Origin: Rana temporaria
Lineage: Eukaryota > Chordata > Amphibia > Anura > Ranidae
Direction of reading: 5' to 3'
Length of the DNA stretch: 64,000 nucleotides
Assembly: GCF_905171775.1 (NCBI RefSeq)
Contig: NC_053490.1
Location: forward strand, 464,078,004 to 464,142,003
Positions within the stretch are counted from its first letter, which is position 1; the number at the start of each line of letters is the position of its first letter. Positions 21,641 to 34,375 of this stretch are shown here, piece after piece. A program made the translations under genes and the position numbers. The notes under the pieces were generated by a model. It saw nothing but the letters and a program-made list of their open reading frames with translations. It was not told the origin of the DNA and ran no database searches.

Positions 21641-22338
21641 ATAATTGGAAAGAATTACAGCGCTCGCAAATAAGTATAATGAAATAAATTACAGACAATA
21701 AATGCAATAATTCATAAACAATTAAAAAAAAGTCCAAAAATTGTAATATGTGATGTATATTAAATTGTAGTCGTGCTCCAAAACCTAGGGTGCGCCACAC
21801 TCCCTCCTGTGTCCCCACTCACCGGATGGAATGGACCCCTTAGCTTTTCAGCCTGGGGGTCGTTCAGGCTTTGAAAAATTGGCCAGGGATGGCTAAATCA
21901 CAACGGTGTATCAAGAAGATCTCAGAAATTTGTAAACATCAAATGTAGACCACGAACCAGAAAAAAAAGGAAAGGTGCCATAGTGACGTACTGTTGACCA
22001 AGAAATTTATTGCGCAAGTGGACAAGTACTGAATCCAGTAAAATATTACAACAGCATGTGAACACCGTCAACCGTCAACGAGCGTTCGAGCAAAAGACCG
22101 GAAGTGACGTCTCGTGGATTCGGAACCAGAAATGACGTCCATTCCATCCCATGAGTAGGCACACAGGAGGGAGTGTGGTGCACCCTGAGTTTTGGAGCAC
22201 GACTACACTTTAATATTGGAGCACATCACATATTACAATTTTTGGACTCTCATAAATTGTTTATGAATTATTGCATTTATTGTCTGTCATTTATTTTATT
22301 ATACTTATTTGCGGGCGCTGTAATTCTTCCCAATTATC
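21641..22338. mobile_element. Foldback, possible PLE-arm remnant
   Basis: Arm 21641-21812 is the inverse of 22162-22338, sharing 'ataattgg', 'tgcaataattcataaac' and 'ctccctcctgtg'. The arrangement (inverted arms with a short centre) is like the arms of the PLE at 9918, but no reverse transcriptase is present. The word 'aggtatagagcgct' lies just outside both arms (about 21496 and 22342). Confidence 0.65.
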
Positions 22339-22637
22339 CAGGTATAGAGCGCTAGCTGCTGACAAGAAATAGCAAGACAAACTATTTAACAAACATAATA
22401 AATGACTTTCCGCGCTAAATATGAGACTGTACAAACACAAATGGTGAATCAATTATATAAAGTCCAAAACATTTCATCATAAAGTCCACTTAATGTGTGG
22501 AATAAAAAAATGACGTGATGAAAATCCCAAATTAATGTTTTCCGAGTCACCGCTGTGTCGATAGACAAACAATTGTGTTCATTTAAATCTTGCAATCACC
22601 ACGTGGACCATCACCACCTGTGAGATAAGGACTCTTA

Positions 22638-23032
22638 GGCCTTGTACACACGATCAGTCCAAACTGATGAAAACGGACTGAAGGCTGAAGTCTGATGGTC
22701 TGATGTGCCTACACACCATCAGTTAAAAATCCGATTGAGTCCAACGCGGTGACGTAAAACACAACGGCGTGCTAAAAAAACGAAGTTCAATGCTTCCAAG
22801 CATGCGTCGACTTGATTCTGAGCATGCGCGGGTTTTGAACCGATGCTTTTGCGTACTAACCAATGGTTTTGACCGATCGGTCATCAGTCCATCAGTCCGA
22901 TTTTAAAGCAAGTTTTAAAACTTTGGTCTGAAGGACAAAAGTCTGATGGGCCATACATACGGTAGGTTTGGACTAATGAAACTGAACTTCAGTCCATTTT
23001 CATCAGTTTGGACTGATCGTGTGTACAGGGCC
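22638..23032. mobile_element. MITE family M, copy 3
   Basis: Ends GGCCTTGTACACACGATC and GATCGTGTGTACAGGGCC are close inverses. TTA lies at 22635-22637 and 23033-23035. The core repeats 'ggactgatg/catcagtcc' many times and so folds on itself. Family words 'gcatgcgtcgacttgattc' and 'gacgtaaaacac' are present. Confidence 0.9.
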
Positions 23033-23336
23033 TTACCGGAACAGATAGACCCCACCACAGAGTCAAATCAGCCAAAAATTTGGGCTAAAATCAGACCTGA
23101 AACAGTGAATGGGGACGCACCAGACCCCTGCTGTTAGCCGCCCCGTGCTGCAGTGTGAACCCAGCCTTAATCTTGATCTAAATCCAAGAACAGAAACTGA
23201 CTGCAGCTTCGGTCCTTAGATGTGGTGGCTGTATTTATTTTCTTTTTTTATACACTTTATTTTAACCTGGTAATCCTGCTATTTACTCACATCTTGTCCT
23301 AGGGTGACAACTATACTGAGCATACTGTGTTAGGAC

Positions 23337-24396
23337 CAGGGCTTTTTTCAGGGGGAACTTGGTGGAACTCAGTTCCACCACCTCTGGCTCACACCCTGGG
23401 GGGGGGGGGTCTGCTCACCACAATCACTTGTAAACACATAAGTCCGGTTTCTGTGTTTTACAAGTGACAGCTCTGCACTCTGGGCCATATTCTGAGTAAA
23501 GTTACGATGGAGTAACTCAGGATACTCCATCGTAACTCCCTTTTTTGACTCGTGTATCTATGCTCCTGATTCTCAGAATCATTTTTGCATAGATACACTT
23601 AAGATCCGCCATCTGTAAGTCACTTACACTGGCGGATCTTAAATGCAATGACGCCGGCTGCCGCTAGATGGCATTTAAGTGAAGGAGTCATTTGCGTATG
23701 CAAATGATCCTTCTACGCCGATTCACGAACGAGTTCGCGTCGCGTAACCGTCGCTAACGTCGTTTGCGTAAGCGGAAACTTACCCCTGCTATATGAGGGG
23801 TAAGTTTCCGCAAGTCTCGCGTAGGCCATGTTACGGATGGCGTCGGGTCCCCGTCGTGTTTTTTCGTCGGATACGTCGTTTACGTAAGTCGTTCTTGAAT
23901 ACGACTTTACGTCAATGACGCACACGTCGGCGTCATTGACGTTTTCCGCCGAGAACTGGAGCATGCGCACTGGGCTTTTTGCAGCCCGGCGCATGCCCAG
24001 TTCTTTTGTATCGGGGGCGCGCTTCATTTGAATAGAAGCCGCCCCCTTGGAGATCCGCCAGGCTACGCCGGGACACTTACACTCCGCTGTCCCAACTTAT
24101 GGAGCAAGTGGTTGGGGAATACAACACCTGCTCCAGTAAGTTGGGACAGCGGAGTGTAAGTGCCCTAAGCGAAGCAGGCGGATATTTACTCAGAATATGG
24201 CCCTCTGTGTGTAACCCCCCTGAACTCTGCACTCTGTATGTAATACAATCCCTTTAAGACCCTCCTACTATTCATGAAATTTGATTTACCACACCCACTA
24301 TTTGATGTGATTTGAAGGGTGTGTGTGGGTGGAGGGGTTTTGGGGGGGGGTCATGGTTGAGTTCCAGCACCTATTGTTTGAGAAAAAAAAGCCCTG
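23337..24396. mobile_element. hAT-type non-autonomous element, interrupted
   Basis: It begins CAGGGCTTTTTTCAGG and ends GAGAAAAAAAAGCCCTG. GTTAGGAC is duplicated exactly at 23329-23336 and 24397-24404, the 8-bp duplication typical of hAT. The real body is about 340 bp, because 23482-24203 is an insertion. No transposase. Confidence 0.88.
23482..24203. mobile_element. PIF/Harbinger-like non-autonomous transposon inside the hAT element
   Basis: Ends GGGCCATATTCTGAGTAAA and TTTACTCAGAATATGGCCC are near-exact inverses, with TCT on both sides (23479-23481 and 24204-24206). Two long inner inverted pairs are visible: 'taagatccgcca/tggcggatctta' near 23600 and 'cacttacactccgctgtcc' near 24076 against its inverse near 24140. 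The 104-codon minus frame at 23713-24027 is not like any protein I know. Confidence 0.85.
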
Positions 24397-24693
24397 GTTA
24401 GGACTACATAACCCTGTGTTTTGACTACATAACTCTTCCCTGTCTTCTCCATAACACGGAGAGGTGTTTTGTAGTTCATGGAGACAGTTAACCGATAAGA
24501 GTCCAGAGTCGGATAGTACAGGATTCAAGATTCCTCGCTAAATAAAAAGCTAATTTTTTGGGCAAACCTACTGCTTCTGAATCATTAACAGAAAAAGTGC
24601 TAAATCCTATTTTGTCTATGTCTTTGGGTATCTTTAGTTTGCTTACCCTGTCATGTATGGAAAAACTTTTGATGACGTTTTTTTTCCCCGCAG

Positions 24694-24838
24694 ATCACCC
24701 GTACTTTGTAGGTGTGCAGTTCCATCCAGAATTCTCCTCCAGACCTATGAAGCCTTCTCCTCCATACCTGGGACTAATGCTAGCTGCCTCTGGAAAACTT
24801 GGTACTTTCATACAGAATGGCTGCAAAATATCTCCCAG
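24694..24838 (+). CDS. ctps2: CTP synthase 2, exon with the amidotransferase His and Glu
   Basis: A 145-base exon between 'cccgcag' and 'gtaagt'. It completes Asp with the previous exon and encodes HPYFVGVQFHPEFSSRP, then MKPSPPYLGLMLAASGKLGTF, IQNGCKISP and two bases of Arg. VQFHPEF holds the His and Glu of the Cys-His-Glu triad of class I glutamine amidotransferases, so the glutaminase half-reaction (release of ammonia from glutamine) depends on it. SRPxKPSPPYxGL is a conserved closing block of eukaryotic CTP synthases. Reading frame and both splice sites are intact, so the gene seems functional here. Confidence 0.95.
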
Positions 24839-25690
24839 GTAAGTACTCAAATGATTTTTGAACATCTAATGTGTTTTTATAGCACTGCAGTAGAAGCTGT
24901 GTGTTCAGTACATCATAAAAACGGTGAAGTGCTTTTGTGTTACTTGTTCAACCACAACACTTGCATCATAGCAATATATTACAAATGAAAACAAGTGGGT
25001 GTTCTTCAAGTAATTTGTAATGTGATCATAGAAACCATATAATACACAAGAGGAATCTGAAGCGATATTTACTTGCTTACTTGTGTTTAACTGCGTTTAC
25101 TTGTGTTACTGGGATTTATTATTTTAATTAAAACAAGTGGCTATTTTCATGGATTTGTTTAGATCAGTATTTCTTAACCGCTTATAAATCAAGACACCCT
25201 TCAAAACTATGCACAAGGCCACATTTCAAAATGTAAACGAAAACTAATAATTTTACATAACGTAGCGACATCCAACACCCAACATTGAAGAAGATTATTT
25301 TTGCAATGCAAATATACCTGTGCACACTGGTACTGATTGCATTCCAGCATTTCTGATCTCCCTCATTTTCTGTGACTCCAGGGCAGAGCGCTCACTGTGC
25401 AGGTGCCTGAGGTGCCACTTATCAGCCGATGATGTTGGTGTCCAAAGGTTTTAGTGCTGCACAATAAAAACTTGTGGCTTTCTGGCAGGCTTGATCTACC
25501 TGATGGCTTGGTGACAGTTTTGGGGTTTGGAATTGATCAATACATATTGTTTGGAGCATACTACCGGTCTTCACAGCTAGCTGTTCTCCAGCATGGTCAG
25601 GGCCTGCTTTGGTTGAATTCCCTACCTAAAACAGCTCAGTGAAGATAGGATGACAATATGTCCCCCTTAGAACCTTAGATCCCTGGGTCT
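24839..25690 (+). other. ctps2 intron, first part
   Basis: No repeat ends or exons recognised in these 850 bases. Confidence 0.5.
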
Positions 25691-26160
25691 GCCCTGCTTT
25701 GAGTGCACCCCCATATCTGTTTCCTTTGCTCTGTATGGCTCATTTATGCCCGCATTCGTTTGTTGTGCCCTGTTCCACAAGAATTTCTACCTGTCTTTAT
25801 ATGTCTAGCTTCAGAAAAAGCGCGACCTGCGCAAAACTAGTTGAGCACAGACTGAACTTTAATCTAATAGAACGGAATTATTATTATTATAATGCAGGAT
25901 TTAAATAGCGCTAACAGTTTACACAGCACTTTACAATGTAGAGGGGGGATGACACAATTACAATACAGTTCAATAAAGAAGGGACAGGAGAGCCCTGCTT
26001 GTAGATCTTATATTCTAAAGGTAGGGGGGAGGTGGTACGAAAGGCAATAGCTGTGGGGGATGGTCTGATGCGAATGGTTTAGGTACAGTTCTTAGGATTG
26101 GTGTAGGATAGGCATCCCTGAATAAATGAGTTTTCAGGGATCTCCTAAAGGTGGACCCTA
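25691..26160. repeat. Degraded retroelement pieces
   Basis: 25806-25843 reads like a decayed PLE hammerhead (cttcaga, gcgcgacctgcgc stem, aaaac, tag). It is followed by 'gcaggatttaaatagcgctaacagtttacac', a style I recall from LINE/SINE tails of frogs. Both identifications are weak. Confidence 0.35.
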
Positions 26161-28888
26161 TACATCCTATACATTAAGGTGAAAAAACACCATGCAGTGT
26201 TCGGAGCCCCCGTTTTATTTACCTGAGCCCCGGATTTCCGAGGACGCGATCCCGCGTCGTTCTCCCCATGGCTGATTGTCTCTTCATTGCATAGATTGAT
26301 AGCAGCGCAGCCATTGGCTACTGCTGTTGTCAATCAAATCCAATGACGTGGTCGCCGGGGGTGGGGACGAGTCATACAATCGGCGGCTATGGACGCCGAA
26401 TGTATGACATGGGTGCATGCCCGCAAGGTAACCCCCTCGGGAGAAAGCTTTCCAGAGGGGTTAGCTCTTGCAGGGAGGAGCCGCGAGAGCAGCCGTAGCT
26501 TGCACATGATTGGATAATAAAATCAGTAGGGCTTTCGTTCATTTCAGATCTACCCCTCAGATTTACAGCGACTGCACTACCAAGTGCACTTTCAGTGCAA
26601 TTTCAAGTGCACTTTCCACTTGTAGTGCAAAGGGGAGTTGACTTTAGTAAATAACCCCCAATGTCTCTTGCAAAATGATCAGTCCATTTGGCTTTAGTAA
26701 ATCTACCCCATAGAGTCCAGATTCCGGTCTAGAAGACAGAACACAGATTGCCAATAGCAGAGTGAACAGTCCGATGATAAAGATAAGCACAGACAAGCTT
26801 GATGCAAACACAGACATAATCAAAAGCTTGAAAAGTTAGATGAGGCGAATGCTTGAAGTTTTGGTCTCATTTTAAAGTCCACTAATGAGAGTATATAAGG
26901 GTATGTGTGCATGTGTGTGGTGCATAGTAAAATATAATAATGGTGCATTTTAAGTGCTCAGTAGAGCTCAGCTGTCTTTGGGATTTTTTGGTGATTTGGT
27001 TGCTCTTTACAATGTACACACCTGCATAATTATCTCCGTTAACCTATAATGAACTTCCCACTGAAACCAGTGTCCTTAGCAACACCCGTGATTTATACAT
27101 CCTACACTTGCCATGCAGCACTGGCCTTGTGCCAGAGCTAATCATAACTCTAGGGCCTTTGTCACAAAAATAATTAAATAAATGGTGACAACTCACAAGT
27201 AAGTGAATTGTTAACAGACCATTTACCTTTTACTAGAGGTTCTAATGATTCCAACTGGAAAAGTACAAGTCCCTCCTTGGTGATTATGCTGCTGGCAATG
27301 TGTCTGCGGCAGAGATGTGTGTGTTCATGCCAAGGACATATCTTTCAGGGAATGGGTATTTGGTAATGTCCAGTAAAAACAGACATCAGGGCTAGATAGG
27401 AATAATTTTGCCATAATCGCTGTAAATATCGAGTGAAAAAAACAAAAAAACTCTGCAAAGTTGTAAGCTACATTTATATAGGTCACACATGTCTAGCAAA
27501 ATCAGCTGGCAACCATGTTTGCATATCGAATTTATGATTTTGACCATAGTTGTTACTTAACTCCTCCTACGACAACTATACGCATAGATGCGTTGTTACC
27601 TTTTTCTGGGGAGCGCCCCCAGGTCTGTGGCAGCTCAGGGTCAAGTACCAGTGTTTGAGAGTAATTTAGATGGGCAACAATTGGGAGCTGGTAGGATGGC
27701 GTCAGCACTGTGCAGCCAGTCACAGTGCGGCTCAATTGTGAACCCCTCCTACCAGCCATGGGCATTACAGCCCATTTTAAGTGCTGACGTAAAGAGGTTA
27801 ATTTGCTCATATATACTATGCCCAAAACAACAGCTGAGATTTAAAACATATTTATTGTAAGTAAAATCATATATTAATCTTTACATTGTATTTGAGTAAT
27901 TTCTAGGTTGATGTAGATTCCAGTCAGCATGGTCTGGCTATGGCACTTGTGTCCACTGACTGTTGTAATTTGTGAAAAGCATAGAGTGCTGTGGCCAGCC
28001 GCCCTCCCAGCACTTGTTTATTGTTGCTTTAACTCCCTTCAGCAGCAGCACAGAGCAGATGATCAGCATGGGAAGCCAAATCTCCACTCCAAGGGCTCTC
28101 TGAGGGAGATCTCCGTGTAGGGGCAGGGCTGGGAGACAAGCCTGTGGTGTCCTCAGTCATTCCTTGAAGCCGGCTCTCATAGGCTGCACCAGTGTGCTGG
28201 GAGTTTTTCCAGCAGAAGTATGGACCGGAGAGCTCTGTGCAAAGGGAGGACACTGGACTGAGCGGCAATATATGGGGCGGGACAGAGGGGCCAGCCGAGG
28301 ATGTTGATGGAGATTGTGACACTGAATAGCGGCTGCCTAATGCTGGTTCCTGCCCTGTGTGGAGATGAGCGGTGCCTGGAAGTGTGCCCTGCTTGTTAGG
28401 ACATGCAAGCCTGGTGACAGCGGGGTGCGGGCCACACCCCCGACGCTACTGTCCATACTTGTGAGACACTTTACATACACTCGCGGGTGTGTTCGTACTC
28501 GCAAGTGTACATAAAGTGAGTGTCTGTAAGGGGGGTATGCCTGTATTCACTATGCCCTGTGAGTAGGCACTGCTGTGTCACACATTTCACAGAACCTGAC
28601 TTCTAAACTACAGAGGTGCTGAGAGGAGGAGGTTCAGGAGGGGAAGTTAGTACAGGGATCTCTGCTTGCAGGCAGCAAGGTACCATGGGATATATAGTCC
28701 TTAAACATTGAAAGTAAACAGCAGAGGAGAAGCTGCAAAGCATGCAGGGAATCCAGGAAGTTGTGGAAAGAGATGGCCAGCAGACAGACAACACTCACAA
28801 CATTAAAGTACATTTTCAAGTAAGCTTATATTAGATTGTCAATAATAAGTATTGCTTGTATTACGATCACAGTGATGATGTTCTAAAG
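26161..28888. other. Unassigned intron sequence
   Basis: 2.7 kb with no clear element ends. A fragment at 26560-26700 ('agtgcactttcagtgc', 'gactttagtaaat') resembles a short repeat also seen near 32740 and 63205. A C/G-rich patch at 28030-28450 has short open frames without family resemblance. Confidence 0.45.
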
Positions 28889-29917
28889 CAGTGGTGGTCA
28901 ACTGGAAAATTATAGAGGGTCTCAAGTGCAGCGCCAACACTTCCAGAAGGCCACAAAATGTTAGCATTTTCTTGCCTCCAATGCCGCAAAAAAATCTGTC
29001 CTACTGCACTTTTTACTGCAGTTTTTCACAGCGCACACTGAAAAGTTGGAGTACACACAATCATAACTGCCCTCCATTGGTGTCGTCACTAACATTAACA
29101 CAAATTAACATTTACACACATGGTGGTCAGTGGCAGTGAACGTTAACCCCCTTCTCCCCCCTAGCATTGTGGGTCATAGCAAGTTAACCCTTCCATTCTC
29201 CCTGTATTGGTAGTCAACAGTAACAGGTAATCCCCTTCCCTCTGCATTGGTGGTCATGGCTTTAAAGGTATTATCCCCTACGCTTTCCACCCGTATTTGT
29301 GGTCATGGCAGGTAAACTTTATTTAAAGAAACAGAAAGGTTAACAATCACAATGTCCAAAGCTTTATCAGAACAAGGGAACCTGGAAACAGCTGAGGGGT
29401 ATATAAAAATAACAAACAGAAAAGTATCCACTTGTGATTCTAGTAAAGGACAAGTCATGGGGTTAAAGGCCCCTATAGAGGAAGGCATCGTTCCAACAAA
29501 AGTAGTAAACTACAAAAGAATGGAAGCATGTCTCCAAATGGATGTGGTATGGCTCTCTAGCTAGCTGGCCACCAAAAGTCAAAACCAATTGTCCTCCATA
29601 AGGCAGTGAAACTTTTAACCCCCACCCCGCCTTATCTACTGGTGATCATGGCCGTGAAAGTGTTAACCCCCCCGCCCCTTCACACTCACCCGCGCCGCTC
29701 TCCCCTCTCTTCCCAGGCTGGGAATTTACTTGTACTGTGACTGGAGATAACTCCAGAAATAGTCCACAGTACAGTCTGTGTTTCAGTGCCAGGTGCTGGA
29801 ACACTGAGAACCTTTGAGAGCCCAGCACCCCGCTGCCACTTTGCTTTCTGACTGGTGCCCAATAGCCCGTGGGTCGCATGTAGAGTGCTGGTGGGGCCAT
29901 ACGTTGGGCATCGGGGG
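28889..29917. mobile_element. hAT-type element with internal degenerate tandem units
   Basis: It starts CAGTGGTGGTCAACTGG. TTCTAAAG is duplicated exactly at 28881-28888 and 29918-29925, the 8-bp signature of hAT. The right end is diverged (about 9 of 15 bases match). Inside, 29060-29330 repeats an 'attggtggtcatggcagttaaccccc' theme loosely. No transposase. Confidence 0.7.
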
Positions 29918-29925
29918 TTCTAAAG

Positions 29926-30768
29926 TTTATGATGTGACTATAGATCTACTTTAATTCTGTCCCTGTGCTTGGATAAAGAAGCAGTAAATGTTAAGGGTCA
30001 GACTCTTCCTTTGGCTCCTTTGATATGCTGAAATTTCCTCCCCATGTATGAGAATAAGCCACAGATTATTCCATCACTCTTTAGACTTTTTTTTTTCCAA
30101 ATTGATAACAGTTTGTTCTTTGTCTGTATGTAAACACTGCATTTTCATACCTGGTGAGATGCTAAGTCATGATAAAGGAACGACATTCAGTTTGTCTAGG
30201 ACTGAAATTCTTTATCAGCATGGGGCAGATCATTCTCGTTTAGTCTGAAAGCTCAGCAAACAGCAATGTACTGTACATTTGCTTTATTTTTTCTTGTTAC
30301 TTATAAATGAGGCCATCATTGCCAGGAGCTTTTTTTTTTCCTTTTTAAGATACAACATTAAAGTTGCTTCCTTCCCAGTAGACCTACACATACAGATTTA
30401 TGTGCAGCATTGCAGACTTGGGAGATGAGCCATATTATTAGGATCTAAATATTGCCGGCTTCATTAACTGCTCGTAAACTGCTGAAAGCAAATGCATAAT
30501 GACGGGTCCTTTTATTGTACAAATTTAGTTTTATGGAACCAATGCCATGCTCCCAGCTAATTGTCACGCTGCTTTGTAATTCCTGTTTTGAGTACATCTT
30601 GTTGTGTACTAACGTTAAGGGAAATTACCAATTTATGTGCGGAGTTACACGGTCACCTCTTGAACTTCATGAGTGATGTAAGATTAAAGTGTATGTCTGG
30701 GAAAAATAGAGAAAACATATGCAGTAAATCTTCAAAACTTTTACAAGTCCCCATGTCTATCCCTTTTA
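29926..30768. other. Unassigned intron sequence
   Basis: No element ends, arrays or protein-like frames were seen. Confidence 0.5.
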
Positions 30769-30970
30769 AGCCCTGTACACACGATCAGGATTTCCAATGG
30801 GAAAAGTCAGTCGGAAATTCCGACGGGAAAATTGAAAACCAGCTCTCAATCTATTTCTGTCAGAATTCCCAACAGAAAAAGTCTGATGGAGCATACACAC
30901 GGTTGGAATACCCGACCAAAAGCTCCCATCTGACTTTTCCTGTCAGGAATTCTGACCGTGTGTACGGGGC
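30769..30970. mobile_element. MITE family M, copy 4 (shortest)
   Basis: Ends AGCCCTGTACACACGATC and GACCGTGTGTACGGGGC; flanks are TTA at 30766-30768 and 30971-30973. It lacks the 'gcatgcgtcgac' block of longer copies, so it is a deleted form. Confidence 0.8.
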
Positions 30971-31248
30971 TTAAGAAATGTGACATCTATAGAAAAATAA
31001 ACAGTTATCTTTGGACCAAAGACCCTTTTGCTGACTAATAGAGCCTTCTCCTAGTGCTTATGTGTTCCTGCATTTTGGTGTTGTATACATTTCTGAGATT
31101 TTAGCAATTTAAACACCTTGACAATAATTATGTTATCTTTTGGAAAGACTTGTAGTTCCATATTGTAGGTCTTTGGTGAATTAAGTTGCTTTAGGTTACT
31201 TTAGGCCCTCAATAGGACAGATTTCCAAAGGAGATTCTGCTAGATCAT

Positions 31249-31770
31249 CAGTTTCCAAAAGTGGTCTCCTTGGGGCTAAATGCAGCCCTTTGCTTGCCTT
31301 TATCCAGCCCTTGGGGCACCAATCCATCCACTGACACCAACAATGGGGTATAATTCCTGTCTCAATCACCAACAATGGTGATTGATGACACTGACACCAT
31401 AAAGACCAAACACCAAAAGAGCACAATTCCTCCCCCTGACACCAGTAATGGGCCACTATTACTCCCACTGACACCAACAATGGTGGCACAATTCGTCTCA
31501 CTGACACCAACAATGGTGGCACAATTCCTCCCACTGATACCAAAGAAAGGGCATCAGTCCTCCCCCCACTGACACCAAAGATGGGGCACTATTCCTTCCA
31601 CTGACATCAAATATGAAGCACTGGTCCTCCCACCAACACGACAAGATGGGGCATTGTTTACTCCCACTGGACACCAGGAAATTCTCTACTTCCACTTGCC
31701 TTAGTCCAACCAGCCTAAAGTCTGAAGGCCAGTAAACTGGCTCTTTGTTTAGAAAGTTTGGGGGTCCTTG
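31249..31770. repeat. hAT-like element with a 32-36-bp tandem array
   Basis: The start CAGTTTCCAAAAGTGGTC and the end AAAGTTTGGGGGTCCTTG have the look of hAT ends, but I could not find a matching 8-bp duplication. 31315-31690 repeats 'ccactgacaccaacaatggtg', giving false open frames on both strands. Confidence 0.55.
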
Positions 31771-31850
31771 TACTAGACGAATGAGATGTAGATCTTAGAA
31801 TGTAGTCTTAAAATCTGTAATGATGCTTAAATGCCTTGTTTGCTGTATGA

Positions 31851-32209
31851 GCCCAGGTTCACACCGAACACCACATGTGAATCACAGAAATCGCAACACA
31901 TTCCTATGCACATCACATGCGATGTCTGTGCAGTGTGATTTGAACCATACATTTTGTATGGCTCAAATCACATCGCATCCGCACCAAAATGGTGCAGGAT
32001 CATTTTTTTCCCCCGCACCTTGATCTCTTCGCATGGGTGTTCACACTCATGCAATGCTATTCTGGCAATCACACTGCATTTTGTGATCTGTTTCAGGGTG
32101 TCGTTAATCTAACATTGGCACCCGCAACAGATGGCATGGACACTGTGCAATGTGGGAAAACGCAGCGAATATTGTGCATTTCCCGCATCGCACCAGTGTA
32201 AACCAGGGC
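31851..32209. mobile_element. DNA transposon related to the one at 6767
   Basis: Ends GCCCAGGTTCACACCG and CCAGTGTAAACCAGGGC, with TGA at 31848-31850 and 32210-32212. Internally it is rich in atcgca/tgcgat words. Confidence 0.75.
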
Positions 32210-32965
32210 TGAAATGTAATCAAGGATTTCCCTAAAGATTAATAATCTGTCTTATTGTACAGTACGTACTAATAATGCAGCAGTTTCTATATTAATGTCA
32301 CAGCAGCTCTACTACCCCTATATTTTTTTGTGATCTCATTACAGCTTTAGTTGCTTGAAGTAAGCCTGTCACAAGAAACACGTGGCTGCCATTGCTTACT
32401 CTTCCTAAATGGAAGACCTGGCTGTTATACTGACTCTCCTACATCTCTTAGATTTAGTAACCTAGAACTAGCAGTGAGGCTATGGCTAGTCTTATCCATC
32501 AATTTTTTTATTGCATTGATCTCAGATATTCAGACGTGACCCTGAGCATCTTTTGTCTGGATTCCTTTGGATTTGATATTCTGTACACAGGTGTGTCATA
32601 TACAGATATGCAGCTACTGGTGTGCTGTGGTCACTCACACACACTGAGCATTAAAAACACTGCTTTTAGGGTATCTATTGGCTTGTTTTTCTGCCTCTAA
32701 TTGCCCCTCCATGTTATTTTATGTGCCCATGCACACACAGGGGTTGACTTACTAAATAGACTGTATCATCCAATCATGTGCAAGTAAAAATTATGTTTTT
32801 TTTATTTTCCTTACATGTGATTGGGTGTTTGTAAAGTTAAGCTTTACCTCAAGTACAAAGGAAAACCCAGAAACACAAGGGTTGGGGCCACCAGGAAATG
32901 TGCTCTTTTTCCTGTCCAAGTCATGCCTGAGTTTTCTCCTGCAGTGATGCACCTTTCCCGCATTT
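32210..32965. other. Unassigned intron sequence
   Basis: A possible MITE fragment ('gttgacttactaaatag') near 32742; otherwise nothing recognised. Confidence 0.45.
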
Positions 32966-33326
32966 GGCCCCATTCACACCAGTGGACTGATCTGATCCAC
33001 CTGTCCGCTTTTTAGGAGGACCCGATCTGAGCACCCATTGTACTCTATGAGGAGGCGGATGTAAACTGACATGTGTCTGTTTACATCCGCCTGCATCCGA
33101 ATTGATCCGAGCCGACAAAAACAGACAGATGGATCGGGTGACAGTCGGATGAAAACAGATGGGCAATCCATTTCCATCTGACTGTCTTAGAAAAGAGCAG
33201 GCTGTGTCTGCTATGCAGAGAGGACACGGACCTGTCATCTGCCTGCTCAGCGGGGATCAGCGGACAGATTCCCCGCTGAGCAGGCGGATCCACTTGACGA
33301 AGTGTCTGTTCCATGTGAATGGGGCC
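32966..33326. mobile_element. DNA transposon with GGCCCCATTCACA ends
   Basis: Ends GGCCCCATTCACACCAGTGG and CCATGTGAATGGGGCC are inverted, flanked by TTT at 32963-32965 and 33327-33329. Inside, ggatcag/ctgatcc and gcggatg/catccgc words pair with one another. The overlapping minus frames (105, 77 and 67 codons) are shadows of this structure. Confidence 0.75.
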
Positions 33327-33564
33327 TTTATTATTACTGTTTCAGTTTAAAGAGCAATTGTAGGCCAGAATATTGAGAACAGTGTTGCCTGTCTCTGTCT
33401 GTATTTCAGAGCTTAATGGATGAAATGTTTGTAGATAATGGGCTCCACATATATTTAGATAATGTGAGATGATGTATACATCTGTTGAATTTGTATATGC
33501 TGAATAATGATAACAAGGAAATCACATAAGTATAATCATATAACGTATTGAATAATCTCACTTA

Positions 33565-34045
33565 GGCCCCGTACACACGACCGGATCTGTCCGCTGATAC
33601 TTGTCCGCGGACCAGTTTCAGCAGACAAGTTCGGTCGTGTGTACGGCCTATCGGACCGTTTTAGGCCGGACATTTGTCCAGCCGACCATTTTCCAGCAGA
33701 CAAAAATATCTTAGCATGCTAAGAAACCTGTCCGCTGAAAACCTGTCTGTCGGACGTGTTCGGTCGTCTGTACAGACTCACCGGACACGTCCAATCGGCC
33801 GCCATCCCTCGCATGCGTCGTACTGATTCGACGCATGCGTGGAAGCTTTGAACTTCCAGGGCCGCCCACGTCGCCGCATCATCGTCACGGCGACGGCGCG
33901 GCCACGTCCCCGCATATTGTTTACACGCGGATTTCTGTCTGATGGTGTGTACAACCATCAGACAGAAATCTCCGGGCGGACATGTCCGCTGAAAACGGTC
34001 CGGCGGACCGTTTTCAGCGGACTGTCCGTCCGTGTGTACGAGGCC
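33565..34045. mobile_element. MITE family M, copy 5
   Basis: Ends GGCCCCGTACACACGACCGG and GTCCGTGTGTACGAGGCC; TTA at 33562-33564 and 34046-34048. The core is built from 'tccgctga', 'ggtccgcgga'-type words and 'cgacgcatgcg'. Confidence 0.9.
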
Positions 34046-34375
34046 TTAAACGTGTTGTGCACATGATATAAAAATTAACTTTTCCTGTAACAGGCTAAAT
34101 GGAAAAAAACAAGCAAGGAAACAAGGCACAATGCACATTGGTAATAGAAAAAAAACCCTCTGCTGTCTATAAACCACTGAACTTACAGTCAAGGGATGAC
34201 TAGTATATAAAAATATTCATTATGAAATCACATTCTGAACACTTGACACACAGCACTATAATACAAATATACTGTACGTTTATCACAGCAGTGTGCCTTT
34301 ATGCGTCTTTACTTGACATGTATGTGTTGCTTTGTTTGATGGGAATGACATGTCTGTTGATATTGTTTCATTAAC

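Noticed and set aside
25806..25843. Third hammerhead-like motif
   Set aside because: Core bases are changed (cttcaga, aaaac instead of gaaac) and no outer stem was found; kept only as a note in the retroelement entry.
32921..33314. Overlapping minus frames of 60-105 codons
   Set aside because: They fall inside a TTT-flanked transposon with self-complementary words, and several frames are open at once.
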